Shown piece by piece: positions 42,525-53,652 of a DNA stretch of 64,000 nt. Position 1 is the stretch's first letter; each line of letters opens with the position of its first letter. The DNA is from Flavobacterium ardleyense. GTDB lineage: Bacteria; Bacteroidota; Bacteroidia; Flavobacteriales; Flavobacteriaceae. The DNA lies in NCBI RefSeq assembly GCF_033547075.1, contig NZ_CP137891.1, forward strand, positions 2,914,001 to 2,978,000, read 5' to 3'. The notes below the pieces were generated by a model that searched no databases, was not told where the DNA came from, and saw nothing but the letters and a program-made list of their open reading frames with translations. The translations under genes were made by a program, and so were the position numbers.

Positions 42525-45500
42525 TTATCGTTTTAATGAGAAATGGGCTTTAAATTCTTTGTTTGTTCCGTTTTCTAAGTAGAATACTGTAAACCAGTAA
42601 TCTGATGATGGAAGTTCTTTTCCGTTGAAAGTTCCGTTCCATCCTTCGCCACTTGGACTGATTTGTTTGATTAGTTTTCCGTAGCGATCAAATATATAAA
42701 TTTTTGCGCTTAGATCACTAGCTAAGGTTGGAATATTCCAAGTGTCGTTAAATCCATCTCCATTTGGTGTAAAGAAGTGTGGATAGTTAATGGCAAATAC
42801 TTCCAACACTAAGTCATCTTCACATGAATTTAGATCACGAACTACTACTGTGTGTAGTCCCGGCGTGATGTTTAGGAAGATGCCGTCATTGTCTAAGAAT
42901 GGACCATTGTCTAATGAATATACATAGTCTCCAAATCCTTCTACCGTAACGGTCAAGGTCTGATTGTCAGTGAACGCATTGCTTACTGTAAAGCCTTCTC
43001 CAACTGCAACAGCTGGACCTGATTTAATTACTGTAAAACTTGCTGCCGCTGATGGACATCCTAATGCACTTACACTTGTTGCTACTAACGAGTAAACTCC
43101 TGGTGTAACAGTTGTGATGCTATAAGTAGCGTCTACTGCTCCTGCAATGACAACGCCATCAAGTGACCATTCAAATGTATAAAGGGCTGGATCAAGGTTG
43201 CTATCCAAAGTCATCCCGCTGTTTAATACTCCGGTTACAAAGTCAACACATAATGCTGGATTGTCTGAAGTAATTACTGGATTTGGAAGCGCTTCGATTG
43301 TAATAGCTACCTCTACCGGAAGTGATCTACATCCTGTAGTTGTATTATTTACTGCTGCAAATAAGATTCCTGTACTTGCTGAATAAGCTGTTGCTGGATC
43401 AATTGCATTGGTTCCGTCTTGAGCATCTTCTAGAGTTGGGTAGTACGAAACTGTGAATTCTGGCGCTACTTGAGCTCCTAATATTTCGGTGCTAAACAAT
43501 GTTTCTAAATCGATAATCAAAATTCCATCTGCATCTGTATCACAAGTTGCATAAGCTGTTGGTGTAGTTGATACGGCACCTTCGGCAACTACTAATGTTA
43601 CTACTGCATAAGATTTACAACTCGTAGCTCCATGAGTAACGGCTACCACTATATCCTGAGGATTGGTAATATTAGTATAAAGGTTTGGCAACTCATTGAT
43701 TCCTGCTTCGGCATCTGCTTGGTTTAAGTAGTATGCAAATGTGAAATCTGCAAGGTCTTGACCTTCTTCAAGTACTTCGTCGTTGTGAGCGTTTAATGTA
43801 AACTCTGCCGTTCCGGTTGCTCCGATATCACAGTATTTGTATTCGGTAGGATCGTTTAACACTGGAAGTCCATTCACAACAATATTCTGCTGAATAATTA
43901 CATAACAGTTGTCTCCCAAATAATTAACCGATGCGTTCATTACTTTGATCCAGATTGTTGTTGCTGGACCTACATAATTTGTTGGATCGGCAATAGCATT
44001 TACGCCATCAATTGCATCTTGCTCGGATAAATAATATTCGAATATCAGGTTTGGATCTTCATCTGCGATATACTCTTCGTTGGCGGTCAAATCAAAGACT
44101 CCTTCTTCGCTACCTAATGTATCTTCACAACCTTCGATATCCAATCCAGCTAAATCTGTACGTGGAGTTGGCAATGGCAATACGCGAATATCCATAGTAG
44201 TATAGCTCACACATCCGTCTGCAGAGGTTACCATCACGCCAAGTGTTTGTGCATTGGCAATATTGGTGTATGCGGTTGGATCTGTAATAGCATTTGTACC
44301 AGCTTGTGCATCTGCCCAACTTGGGAAGTATACAATGCTGTATCCTACAGCTGTTCCTACGATTTCTTCATTTTTTATCGTTAGGTCAAAAACCGTCTGT
44401 GGCAAAGTGGTCGTTGGGCCGTCGTCACAAAGTGACAATGGCGTTGGACGTGTAAGCAAGATTGGTAAGTTGACACTAATTTCAAAACTCTTAACTGCGA
44501 AACAATCACTATTATCATCATCTATACGAACCCAAATCGTTTGTGGATTTGAAGTGTTGGTATAGAATGTATCTTGGATAATCGGAGCTACTCCAGCATT
44601 GGCTGCAGCCTCAGATGTATAATAAGTTACTGTATAAGGTCCTGCTCCTGTTTGTGCATCTACGATAATTGGGGTTTGAACAGTCAAGTCAAAAGTGGTA
44701 AAACCATTTTGATTGTTGCTATCCTCATCACATTTTACAATTGGATCAAGTGCTGGAATTTTTGGCGCTGCTGTTACATTTAGTTCGATTGCTAGAATGC
44801 TGAAACATCCGGTTAGCGTGTTTTCTGCACGTACCCAAATAAAATCTATAAAGGCAGTGGTATTTTCAAACGGACTTGTCTGAGCAGTAGTTCCTGTTAT
44901 TGCATCTTGCTCGGTAAGGTGGAACGTCACATCGGTGTTTGGTTCTCCTTGTAATAAATCGGCAACAAGCGCATCTAGATCAAATATCGCAAAACCATTT
45001 CCATCTTGATCACACTCTACAACAGGTCCTGTTGGTGGGTATAAAACTGGTAGTGGCACTACACGAAGATCCATGCGGCTTGTTACAAAACATCCAGTAG
45101 CAAGATTCTTTACAGTAACCCAAATAGTTTGAGCGTTGCTTATGTTGGTGTATAAAAACGGAAGCGCATTGGTTTGTGCCTCGGCATTTGCTTGGTCAAA
45201 GTAAAAAGTTACTTCCATTCCGTCTTGACCGTTTAGGATCATCGGAATAGTTGATTGCAAATCAAATTCTTCTGTTTGATCTCCAGGATTGTTTACATCA
45301 CAAAGGGTGTAAGCAGGAATTGGAGCTGCTACAAGTGGCAGTGCATTGACAACCAAATCCAACGAAATAACGTCAAAACATCCAGTATCATTATTCTCTA
45401 CTCGTACCCAAATAGTTTGAGTAGTAGAATTATATGAAGTTACATTCACAATTTCGGCCGTTCCTGCAGTCGCATTTGCTTGTGTAGGATAGAAAGAAAC

Positions 45501-48500
45501 GGTGTGAGTTGTAGGGTCTATAGTATTTAAAATTCCGGCGATTGCAGTAGTCAGATCAAAAGCAGCACTACCATCGGCGTTGTCGTCACAAACTTCCAAA
45601 GCTGGAATTTCGGTGGCAACCGGGGTATTATTCACAATCAATTGAAGCTCTACAATATTCGAACAACCTGTAAGTGCAAAAGAGACATTGACCCAAATTG
45701 TTTGAAGGTACGGAACGTTGTTATCATAAATTGAAGGCAACGCATTTTCGCCAAATTCTGCATCAGTTAGAGTTTCATGGTAGGTGATAGTAACACCTGC
45801 AGGCACTGGACCTCCACTAATTTCTTCATTTGCATCGGCTAAATTAAATGTGCTCCAACCATCGCTATTTGGATCACACACTTCAAGAGGTGTTGGCGTA
45901 TTTGCCGTTGGCCCTTGGGTTACATTAAGCTGTACTTGAGTGGTATTAAAACATCCTGTTGCAGTATTTTCTACTCTAATGAATACAATTGCTGGTCCGC
46001 TCACATAAGGAGTTGGCAGCGCATCAACATCAGCGATGGCATCGGCAAGAGTTAAGTGATACGTTATAACGATACCTGTTGCACCATTCACTTGCGGATT
46101 GTTTAGATTTAAATTAAAGGAAGCAGTGTTCACTATTCCATTGCTACAACCATTCATTGCTGCTGGCTCATTGGCAATAGGACGTGCATTGACTACTAGA
46201 TTGAAAGAAGTTACGGCAAAACATCCGCTTACGGTATTTTCTAGTCGCACCCAGATTTGCGCAGACGCACTGTTGTAAGGAGCCGCTGTACTTATTTCGG
46301 TACCGGCAACTCCACCTTGCGCTAATGCCTGAGATGTGTAGTAAGTAACTTCAATATTTGCTTGACCGTTGATGATTTCAGCGGTTTTTGTATTTAAATC
46401 AAATGCTTCTATCCCATCTTCAGGAATACTTGTCTCACATAATTGGTAGGCTGTAATTGGCGCAATAGCTGGTTTTGGATTTACAACTAATACCAATGTA
46501 GTTGTACTAAAACATTCTGGCGACAATGGATCAAAAACTCGTACCGTTAAAGTATAGGTATTTGCGTTGATGATGCCATAGTTGGTAACATTGGCAATCG
46601 GCGTTGTAGATGTATCTGTTTCAAAATATTGAACAGTTAGTCCTGAACCAGCTCCTGCTATCTCATCATTTTTTGTCGTTAAGTTAAAAGCGGCAAGACC
46701 ATCGTAATTGTCATCGCAAACTTCAAGTGGCGTTGGATCTGTGATGGTAGGAGGACTACCGACTGTAATAGCGGCAGTACCTGTTTGCGCTTGACTGCAC
46801 GCCGCAGCAGTTGCATCACTCACATTGACCAAATCTACATTCACAGTTCCTACAGTAGCAGTTGAAATTGGTATAGATACAGAATTTCCTGTAGTAGTCG
46901 TAATTGTTTGTGGTGCACCACCATCAATAGTATAGGTAAAAGTATAAGGTGCTGTTCCTGCAGCTCCAGTAAAAGTTACCATTGGCTCTGTCGTATTTTG
47001 ACAAACCGCAGTAGTTCCAGAAATTGTTGCAGTAGGCAAAGCTCTTACGGTAATAATCGCAGTACCTGTTTGATTTTGAGTACAGCTAGGAGTACCTAAA
47101 TTTTGCACACTAACTAAAGTATAAGTTGTGTTTCCAACAGTTGCGGTTGGTGCAGATATTGTTGCAACACTGCTTCCAGCAGCACTCGTAACTGTCTGAG
47201 GTGCTCCGCCATTTACTGTATAGGTAAAAGTATAAGGAAGTGCGCCACCAGCTCCGGTAAAAGTAACCGTAGGATTTGTGTCATTTTGACAAACATTTAT
47301 TGTACCTGCAATTGTAGCAGTAGGAAGCGGTGCCACATTAATAGTAATAATTTGCGAAACACTTCCTGTACATCCTGTATTTCCACTAGCACTTACTAAT
47401 TCAACCACTGTCGTAGTTTGCAAGTTTGAAAGCACTAGCGTATTATTAACTGGCGAAACTGTTATAGTTTGATTTGTACCTCCATTTACATTATAAACAA
47501 TTACAGTTCCCGCTGCAGCATTAAATGTAATTGTCGCAGATTCCCCAACGCATATATTAGTACTACTTGAAGAAATTGAGGCTCCACCTCCAGCACCCAC
47601 AATAACTATAATTTCTTGAAATGGTCTACAAAGGGGATCGATAGGAGTCGGATTTGCAATTGCATATACATAATATGTTCCCGGAGTATTTGGAAGTGAT
47701 CCTGGCGTACCTAGAACTGGCGCATCATAGATCGCAAATCCAGCGGCATTGGCAGTTGCAAAGCCAAGTGGGATTCCACCACTATAAACGGTAGCTGCAG
47801 TTTGTTGGGAAGTAAAATAAACATACGAAATTCCATCTGCAGCAGTAAAAGATGTCTCTACTGAAAAAGGCGCTGGATCTGCATCAGGACATAAATCTTG
47901 TTGAGGCGAAGGATTTTCTATAATCGTAGATGACACTAGGAAATTTCGAATATAAATACAACCTCCAGCATTAATATTTTGAACACTCATCCATATTTCT
48001 TGTCCATCACTAACAAATAGCGTCGGATCGGCAATAGGATTGGCAACGTTTTCGGCATCAACTAAACTAGTATGAAAAGCAATTTCATAATCATTCGGAT
48101 CTAATCCCGCTAAAATTGTTGCAGTGTTCTCTGTAAGATCAAATTCGTTAGTACATTGGACTAAATCAACTGCTTGCGCGGTCTCATTTGGAAATACTTC
48201 CACGAGAACATTTTTTGATAAAGTAATTAAATCTCCACATACGTTATATACCGCTGTCGCTGTATAATTGGTAGTTACAGTTGGAGCAACATTTATAGTA
48301 GTATTATTTCCCAAATCATTTCCTGCATCATCAGTCCAGTTAAAAGTAACTGCCGATGGACCATTTGGTGTAAATCTCCATGCTTCATTTGAAGCTGACC
48401 AGTTTCCAGTATTTCTATTTGGTGGAGTATACGCTAGAGTACCTGTTGCATTTTGAATTCCTATAAGTCCACGACCACTCTCGAAACTATTACATGGAGT

Positions 48501-49751
48501 TCTATTTTGCACATAAACTTCGATTATGTTAGAAATTTCATATATAACGATTTGATAGGTCTGCAGTCCGAAATTAGTACCACATTGAAAATGCCCTAAG
48601 TGATAAAAGTTAATTACCAATTTTCGACAAGGATAGTTACCCATTAATTGATAATTTACTGAAACTTCTGGAGGTGACTGCGATGGATTTGTATCTTGCA
48701 AAATTCCATAAATAGCGTTTTTCCAAGGAAATGCTGTATTAGGAATTGTCATTGGAAATTGATATCCCGATCCAGAGTTTGCCGGGTAACTATTAAAGGA
48801 CACTAGTCCATTTGAACCAACGTTTGCTGTAGTAAATTTATTCCCAAAGAAACAAAAGTCAAAAGGCAGCGGAATATCTCCCGACCACACATCATCTGTT
48901 CCTACAGATACAGGAGTAAAACCAGGGCCAAAAAATGCTGCTTGTGGACAATAAGGAATTGACGAAACCTCGTAAGTTGTTGTAGTACCAAGATCTTGAT
49001 AAGAAGCTGTAAGTTCTCTAACATCTCCAATTTCGCAGATAGGTTCGATATTATTAAATAAATCTATATTACCAGCCAATACTGTGGCGCATCCATTTGA
49101 GTTTATAGTTGCAGAAGCATTCTGAGCAGTAATCGGATTATTACAACCATTAAGTGTAGCTGAAAGCAAGGTATATGTAGTTGTTTCTTGTATTAATGGA
49201 GTTGTAAATACCGCGGTTCCCGCAGCGTCTAAAGTAACTGTACTAAATAAATTTGAACTTGACTTAATTATTACAAGAGCTCCCGGAGTCCCGGTTATTG
49301 TAAAGCTAGCAGAGTTATTTGGGCAGATTGTTACGCCTGTCGAAATTGTAGCAGTTGGCAAATCTACCACTGTGACAGTAGCAGTACCATTTTGTAATTG
49401 AAAACATCCTGGAGTTGCACATGAAACGCTAACTAGCGAATAAGTGAATACTCCTACCACATCTGTGGGTACAGGAACAGTAACGCTATTAGATATTGTT
49501 GATGAGACTGTTTGAGGTAGTCCGCCATTAATCGTATAAACAAATGTATACGGTGCACTTTCACCACTTCCAGTGAAAGTAATTACTTGAGAAGGAGTGT
49601 CTTTACACACTGTCGCCGTTCCACTTATTGTTGCCGCGGGCAACAATACCATATTAGTAATAGGTGTTGTAGATAGTGCAGACTCATCGATATTGTTGCC
49701 AAATACACCTGTGAAGATGAAAAGTAACAATAATAAGTAGGCTTGTTTCAT
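42525..49751 (-). CDS. Giant T9SS type B adhesin (SprB-like repeat protein)
   Basis: This 2408-residue surface protein has a signal peptide (LLLFIFTGVFG). Several Ig-like modules follow, with TFTYTIDGGAPQTITTTTG-type repeats. A Cys-rich lectin-like domain lies near residues 235-480 (NVGSNGLVSFNSY). Thirteen or so modules of about 90 residues then run from about 970 to 2170, most opening with a C-D-x-x-x-D-G-x-x-x-F-D-L motif such as VCDDNADGSAAFDLTT. The last 85 residues (FFTPNGDGFNDTW to HFSLKR) form the gliding-motility-associated type B sorting domain. It should be exported by T9SS and serve adhesion or gliding, like SprB. The gliding genes themselves are not here. Confidence 0.9.
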   Translation of the reverse strand: MKQAYLLLLLFIFTGVFGNNIDESALSTTPITNMVLLPAATISGTATVCKDTPSQVITFTGSGESAPYTFVYTINGGLPQTVSSTISNSVTVPVPTDVVGVFTYSLVSVSCATPGCFQLQNGTATVTVVDLPTATISTGVTICPNNSASFTITGTPGALVIIKSSSNLFSTVTLDAAGTAVFTTPLIQETTTYTLLSATLNGCNNPITAQNASATINSNGCATVLAGNIDLFNNIEPICEIGDVRELTASYQDLGTTTTYEVSSIPYCPQAAFFGPGFTPVSVGTDDVWSGDIPLPFDFCFFGNKFTTANVGSNGLVSFNSYPANSGSGYQFPMTIPNTAFPWKNAIYGILQDTNPSQSPPEVSVNYQLMGNYPCRKLVINFYHLGHFQCGTNFGLQTYQIVIYEISNIIEVYVQNRTPCNSFESGRGLIGIQNATGTLAYTPPNRNTGNWSASNEAWRFTPNGPSAVTFNWTDDAGNDLGNNTTINVAPTVTTNYTATAVYNVCGDLITLSKNVLVEVFPNETAQAVDLVQCTNEFDLTENTATILAGLDPNDYEIAFHTSLVDAENVANPIADPTLFVSDGQEIWMSVQNINAGGCIYIRNFLVSSTIIENPSPQQDLCPDADPAPFSVETSFTAADGISYVYFTSQQTAATVYSGGIPLGFATANAAGFAIYDAPVLGTPGSLPNTPGTYYVYAIANPTPIDPLCRPFQEIIVIVGAGGGASISSSSTNICVGESATITFNAAAGTVIVYNVNGGTNQTITVSPVNNTLVLSNLQTTTVVELVSASGNTGCTGSVSQIITINVAPLPTATIAGTINVCQNDTNPTVTFTGAGGALPYTFTYTVNGGAPQTVTSAAGSSVATISAPTATVGNTTYTLVSVQNLGTPSCTQNQTGTAIITVRALPTATISGTTAVCQNTTEPMVTFTGAAGTAPYTFTYTIDGGAPQTITTTTGNSVSIPISTATVGTVNVDLVNVSDATAAACSQAQTGTAAITVGSPPTITDPTPLEVCDDNYDGLAAFNLTTKNDEIAGAGSGLTVQYFETDTSTTPIANVTNYGIINANTYTLTVRVFDPLSPECFSTTTLVLVVNPKPAIAPITAYQLCETSIPEDGIEAFDLNTKTAEIINGQANIEVTYYTSQALAQGGVAGTEISTAAPYNSASAQIWVRLENTVSGCFAVTSFNLVVNARPIANEPAAMNGCSNGIVNTASFNLNLNNPQVNGATGIVITYHLTLADAIADVDALPTPYVSGPAIVFIRVENTATGCFNTTQVQLNVTQGPTANTPTPLEVCDPNSDGWSTFNLADANEEISGGPVPAGVTITYHETLTDAEFGENALPSIYDNNVPYLQTIWVNVSFALTGCSNIVELQLIVNNTPVATEIPALEVCDDNADGSAAFDLTTAIAGILNTIDPTTHTVSFYPTQANATAGTAEIVNVTSYNSTTQTIWVRVENNDTGCFDVISLDLVVNALPLVAAPIPAYTLCDVNNPGDQTEEFDLQSTIPMILNGQDGMEVTFYFDQANAEAQTNALPFLYTNISNAQTIWVTVKNLATGCFVTSRMDLRVVPLPVLYPPTGPVVECDQDGNGFAIFDLDALVADLLQGEPNTDVTFHLTEQDAITGTTAQTSPFENTTAFIDFIWVRAENTLTGCFSILAIELNVTAAPKIPALDPIVKCDEDSNNQNGFTTFDLTVQTPIIVDAQTGAGPYTVTYYTSEAAANAGVAPIIQDTFYTNTSNPQTIWVRIDDDNSDCFAVKSFEISVNLPILLTRPTPLSLCDDGPTTTLPQTVFDLTIKNEEIVGTAVGYSIVYFPSWADAQAGTNAITDPTAYTNIANAQTLGVMVTSADGCVSYTTMDIRVLPLPTPRTDLAGLDIEGCEDTLGSEEGVFDLTANEEYIADEDPNLIFEYYLSEQDAIDGVNAIADPTNYVGPATTIWIKVMNASVNYLGDNCYVIIQQNIVVNGLPVLNDPTEYKYCDIGATGTAEFTLNAHNDEVLEEGQDLADFTFAYYLNQADAEAGINELPNLYTNITNPQDIVVAVTHGATSCKSYAVVTLVVAEGAVSTTPTAYATCDTDADGILIIDLETLFSTEILGAQVAPEFTVSYYPTLEDAQDGTNAIDPATAYSASTGILFAAVNNTTTGCRSLPVEVAITIEALPNPVITSDNPALCVDFVTGVLNSGMTLDSNLDPALYTFEWSLDGVVIAGAVDATYSITTVTPGVYSLVATSVSALGCPSAAASFTVIKSGPAVAVGEGFTVSNAFTDNQTLTVTVEGFGDYVYSLDNGPFLDNDGIFLNITPGLHTVVVRDLNSCEDDLVLEVFAINYPHFFTPNGDGFNDTWNIPTLASDLSAKIYIFDRYGKLIKQISPSGEGWNGTFNGKELPSSDYWFTVFYLENGTNKEFKAHFSLKR

Positions 49752-49861
49752 ATATAATAAAGTTTGAGACGGGAAATTTACATAAAATTAACAAATAAAA
49801 CCAACCAAACTTTCAAAATCTAAAAATTTAACAGCGACGGTCTTTTTAGAATTTTATTAAT

Positions 49862-49869
49862 TATCTTTG
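49862..49869 (+). promoter_or_regulatory. -7 promoter element of folE
   Basis: TATCTTTG is an exact TAnnTTTG match, 40 bases before the folE start. Confidence 0.5.
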
Positions 49870-49909
49870 CATTTCGAAAAAGTTCAACAGAATACAAATA
49901 ATAGTATAG

Positions 49910-50581
49910 ATGATAAATCCTTTGGATGTAGATCAAGAAATCGGCGATAATCATATTGCTAGTAGTGCAGAAAACCCGTTACGTAGTGACGCATTTGTCC
50001 TTACAGATGATCAAAAAATTGAATCAATCAAAAAGGACGTTTACAACATCCTTCAAACTTTAGGAATGGATCTTACGGATGATAGTATGCAAGGCACTCC
50101 TAATAGAGTAGCCAAGATGTTTGTAAAGGAAATATTTGGAGGTTTAAATCCCGATAGAAAACCAAATCCATCTGTTTTTGAAAATCCATATAAGTATGGA
50201 GAAATGCTGGTTGAAAAAAACATCACAGTTTATTCTACTTGCGAGCATCACTTGCTTCCTATTATAGGACGTGCACATGTTGCTTATATCTCGAATGGTT
50301 CAGTTATTGGTTTATCTAAAATGAACCGCATCGTTGAATATTATGCGAAACGGCCTCAAGTACAAGAGCGACTAACAATGCAGATTGTTCAGGAGTTGCA
50401 AAAAGCATTAAATACCTTGGACGTTGCCTGTATTATTGATGCAAAACATTTATGTGTAAATTCACGTGGTATTAAAGATATTGAAAGCAGTACCGTTACT
50501 TCAGAATTTGGCGGACGCTTTAAGGAAGAAGCCGTACGAAGAGAATTACTTGATTATATAAAAATGGAAACTAAATTCTAA
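49910..50581 (+). CDS. folE: GTP cyclohydrolase I
   Basis: This 223-residue enzyme opens the tetrahydrofolate/pterin pathway by converting GTP to dihydroneopterin triphosphate. The zinc site is YSTCEHHLLPIIGRAHV (Cys and His) with the third Cys in KHLCVNSRGIKD. The roughly 45-residue N-terminal tail before the domain is longer than the bacterial minimum. The next gene, cysS, follows after a spacer holding a repeat-like hairpin. Confidence 0.96.
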   Translation: MINPLDVDQEIGDNHIASSAENPLRSDAFVLTDDQKIESIKKDVYNILQTLGMDLTDDSMQGTPNRVAKMFVKEIFGGLNPDRKPNPSVFENPYKYGEMLVEKNITVYSTCEHHLLPIIGRAHVAYISNGSVIGLSKMNRIVEYYAKRPQVQERLTMQIVQELQKALNTLDVACIIDAKHLCVNSRGIKDIESSTVTSEFGGRFKEEAVRRELLDYIKMETKF

Positions 50582-50612
50582 ATTTAGAACTTAGTTTTCT
50601 GATGAAAACCAA

Positions 50613-50697
50613 TGCCCTAGCCCTGATTGCAGCGGCATCCTTTTTCTTTTTTTCTTAGAAAAAAGAAAAAGATACAGCGGAAAGCAGGAAAAAGCTC
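50613..50697 (+). repeat. Family A-related hairpin element
   Basis: GCAGCGGCATCCTTTTTC opens a long stem of T with a complementary AGAAAAAAGAAAAAG, then GATACAGCGGAAAGCAGG. The layout (GGCATCC, stem, GATAyAGyGG, AGC) follows family A, but the stem is T/A only and the second half is lost. Confidence 0.55.
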
Positions 50698-50713
50698 CAA
50701 ATAAAAATTAAAG

Positions 50714-52201
50714 ATGACTCCCTTATACAAAACTCAAGAGGTAAAAATTTACAATTCGCTCAGTGGCGAAAAAGCAGTCTTTGCTCCTATTCACGAGGGA
50801 AATGTGGGTATGTATGTCTGCGGACCGACCGTTTACAGCAATGTTCACTTAGGAAACGTGCGTACATTCATGTCATTTGATGTGGTTTTTAGATATTTTT
50901 TGCATCTGGGATACAAAGTGCGGTATGTGCGAAATATCACCGATGCTGGTCATCTCGAAAATGATGCGGATTCTGGTGAGGACCGAATAGCAAAAAAAGC
51001 GCGCCTCGAAGAATTAGAGCCTATGGAAATTGTGCAGCGCTATACTGTGGATTTTCATAATGTGCTAAATGCTTTTAATTTTTTACCGCCAAGTATTGAG
51101 CCAACGGCAACAGGACATATTGTAGAGCAAATAGAAATTATCCAAGAAATTCTAGACAAAGGTTTTGCCTATGAAGCCAATGGATCTGTCTATTTTGATG
51201 TGGTAAAATACAATGAAAATCATCATTACGGAAAGCTTAGCGGACGTAATATTGAAGATATGTTGAATAATACACGTGATCTGGACGGGCAATCTGATAA
51301 AAGAAATCCACAGGATTTTGCACTTTGGAAAAAAGCGGAGCCCAAACATATTATGCGTTGGAATTCTCCGTGGAGCAACGGTTTCCCTGGATGGCACTTG
51401 GAATGTACAGCGATGAGCACCAAATATTTGGGAAACCACTTTGATATTCACGGTGGTGGAATGGATTTAAAATTCCCACATCACGAATGTGAGATTGCCC
51501 AAAATGAGGCGGCAAAAGGGTGTGATCCAGTCAACGTTTGGATGCATGCGAATATGCTTACGCTAAACGGCAAAAAGATGGCGAAATCTACCGGAAATTT
51601 CATTTTGCCAAGTGAAATTTATACCGGTGAGAACGCTATTTTAAGCAAGTCTTTTACACCATCGGTAGCTCGATTTTTTATGCTACAAGCCCACTACCGA
51701 AGTATATTAGATTTTTCTGATTCGGCAATTGTTGGCGCAGAAAAAGGATACATCAGATTGATGGAAGCAGTAAATCTTTTGGATACTCTCCCAATTTCTT
51801 CAACGTCGACCGTAGATGTGGCGGCTTGGAAGCAGTCTTGTTATGATGCGATGAATGACGACTTTAATAGTCCAATTTTGATCGCACAATTGTTTGAAGG
51901 TGCAAAACATATTCACGCAGTTGCGACTGGCAAGGAAACACTTTCTAGTGAAGGAATTGCAGATTTAAAAAATACAATGCATTCGTTTTTGTTTGATGTT
52001 TTGGGATTGAAAGCTGAAAACGATACTACTGCCGAGGACGAAAAGAGATTGGAAGATGTTGTAGAAATTTTGATTACGATGCGTAATTCTGCTAGAGCAA
52101 ATAAAGATTTTGCCCTTTCTGATAAAATTCGTGACCAATTGCTTGAAGCTGGAATCCAATTGAAAGACACAAAAGAAAAAACAATTTTTACGACTAAATA
52201 A
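50714..52201 (+). CDS. cysS: Cysteinyl-tRNA synthetase
   Basis: This 495-residue class I enzyme charges tRNA-Cys. The HIGH-like motif is [17 protein letters not shown] and the KMSKS-like one is [13 protein letters not shown]. The zinc ligands lie in [15 protein letters not shown] and [10 protein letters not shown], all conserved. Length is typical. yidD follows after 13 bases and lgt after another 27, so the three genes probably form one transcript. Confidence 0.97.
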   Translation: MTPLYKTQEVKIYNSLSGEKAVFAPIHEGNVGMYVCGPTVYSNVHLGNVRTFMSFDVVFRYFLHLGYKVRYVRNITDAGHLENDADSGEDRIAKKARLEELEPMEIVQRYTVDFHNVLNAFNFLPPSIEPTATGHIVEQIEIIQEILDKGFAYEANGSVYFDVVKYNENHHYGKLSGRNIEDMLNNTRDLDGQSDKRNPQDFALWKKAEPKHIMRWNSPWSNGFPGWHLECTAMSTKYLGNHFDIHGGGMDLKFPHHECEIAQNEAAKGCDPVNVWMHANMLTLNGKKMAKSTGNFILPSEIYTGENAILSKSFTPSVARFFMLQAHYRSILDFSDSAIVGAEKGYIRLMEAVNLLDTLPISSTSTVDVAAWKQSCYDAMNDDFNSPILIAQLFEGAKHIHAVATGKETLSSEGIADLKNTMHSFLFDVLGLKAENDTTAEDEKRLEDVVEILITMRNSARANKDFALSDKIRDQLLEAGIQLKDTKEKTIFTTK

Positions 52202-52214
52202 AGAGAAAAAGGCA

Positions 52215-52457
52215 ATGTTGAAAAAGATTCTAATAGCGCCTTTTATTTTTTTGGTACAAATTTATAAAGTCGTACTTAGCCCGATCTTGCCCGCCGCTTG
52301 TAGATATGAGCCCACCTGCTCCACCTACATGATTGAGGCTTTGCAAACTCACGGTCTATTTTACGGACTTTTTTTAGGATTAAAAAGAATACTAAGTTGC
52401 AATCCTTGGGGTGGAAATGGCTACGATCCTGTTCCAGAGAAAAAATGCAAACATTAA
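52215..52457 (+). CDS. yidD: Membrane protein insertion efficiency factor YidD
   Basis: This 80-residue protein assists YidC in membrane protein insertion. Marks are [34 protein letters not shown] and [17 protein letters not shown]. In most genomes it lies near rnpA-yidC; here it lies between cysS and lgt, an arrangement I know from flavobacteria. Confidence 0.95.
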   Translation: MLKKILIAPFIFLVQIYKVVLSPILPAACRYEPTCSTYMIEALQTHGLFYGLFLGLKRILSCNPWGGNGYDPVPEKKCKH

Positions 52458-52484
52458 AATAAATAAGAAAATAAATAAAAGTTT

Positions 52485-53438
52485 ATGACCAACGCACTTT
52501 ATATGGTTTGGAATCCGTCGGAGGGAATAGACCTCGGAATTTTGATGATTCGGTTTTATAGTTTGATGTTTGTGGTGGCTTTTGGTCTCGGCTGGTACAT
52601 TATGAAGCGTATATTTGAGCGCGAAAATGAACCCGTAGAAAATCTTGACACCTTATTTATCTGGACCGTTCTTGCAACTTTGCTTGGAGCTCGTTTGGGT
52701 CATGTGTTTTTTTACGACTGGGAATATTATCGCAATCATTTAGTTGAAATTCTTTTACCGATTCGTGAAAATGCCAACGAAAGTATTTTATTTTTTCAAG
52801 GTTGGGAATTTACAGGATTTCAAGGACTGGCGAGTCACGGAGCAGCGATTTCAATTATTTTGGTCATGTATTTTTACAGTAAAAATGTTTTAAAACGTCC
52901 CTTGTTATGGATTTTGGATCGTATAGTAATTCCAGTGGCGAGCGGTGCGATTTTTGTCCGATTGGGTAACTTTTTTAACTCCGAAATTATTGGTGAAGCA
53001 ACCACTTCTCCTTTTGGAATTAAATTCTTGCACGACGCTTTTTCAGCTCAAGATGCACAGCAGTTAACGCAAATTCCTGATACAAAAATGGCTTACGATG
53101 CGATTGCAACTAGTCCACAATTTGCAGAATTGCTCAATCAAATTCCAGCAAAACATCCTGCACAACTCTATGAAGCGGTGGGCTATATTGCAATTTTTGC
53201 CGTACTATACTTTATGTATTGGAAAACCGACGCGCGAAATAGACCTGGACTGTTGTTTGGAGTTTTTCTAGTTTCACTATGGTCGGTGCGATTTATAGTG
53301 GAATTTATCAAAGAAAGTCAAGGTGGTTTTGAAAGTGCTTTAGGCCTTTTCTCAACCGGACAATGGCTAAGTATACCGTTTATAATCGCCGGACTATTTT
53401 TTATTATTCGAGCTAAAAAACTTCCAAATACTTTGTAA
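52485..53438 (+). CDS. lgt: Prolipoprotein diacylglyceryl transferase
   Basis: This 317-residue membrane enzyme adds diacylglycerol to the lipobox Cys of prolipoproteins, such as the several in this window. Marks are GARLGHVFFYDWEYYRNH, GFQGLASHGAAIS and the signature VRLGNFFNSEIIGE. About seven membrane segments. It is the last gene of the cysS-yidD-lgt run. Confidence 0.96.
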   Translation: MTNALYMVWNPSEGIDLGILMIRFYSLMFVVAFGLGWYIMKRIFERENEPVENLDTLFIWTVLATLLGARLGHVFFYDWEYYRNHLVEILLPIRENANESILFFQGWEFTGFQGLASHGAAISIILVMYFYSKNVLKRPLLWILDRIVIPVASGAIFVRLGNFFNSEIIGEATTSPFGIKFLHDAFSAQDAQQLTQIPDTKMAYDAIATSPQFAELLNQIPAKHPAQLYEAVGYIAIFAVLYFMYWKTDARNRPGLLFGVFLVSLWSVRFIVEFIKESQGGFESALGLFSTGQWLSIPFIIAGLFFIIRAKKLPNTL

Positions 53439-53460
53439 TATTTAATTTTCTAAATATATA

Positions 53461-53498
53461 AAATTCCTGCTATTTTTGATGGTGGGAGTTTTTTTTTG
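53461..53498 (+). terminator. Probable terminator of lgt
   Basis: TCCTGC and GTGGGA can pair in RNA with two G-U pairs, and nine T follow. The stem is weak but the position fits. Confidence 0.5.
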
Positions 53499-53564
53499 GA
53501 GCTGTTCGCGCTATTCTCTGCAATTCCTCGTGGCAACACTTTTTTCCCAATGCCATAGAAGGAT

Positions 53565-53580
53565 CCCGATTGCTATCGGG
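53565..53580. repeat. Short inverted repeat CCCGAT-TGCT-ATCGGG
   Basis: A perfect 6-bp stem in the spacer after lgt, 72 bases before the tandem repeat. The surrounding 150 bases hold fragments similar to other dispersed repeats but no clear family member. Confidence 0.4.
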
Positions 53581-53652
53581 ACTAAGGTCGCTCTTTTCTG
53601 TCAGGAAAAAATAGTCTTGCTGCCTGCGGGATTTCCGTTATTATTACGGCTA

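Noticed and set aside
42281..42553. A 90-codon open frame across the pyrimidine-rich tract
   Set aside because: It is low complexity, crosses a terminator and the adhesin 3' end, and has no protein-like pattern.
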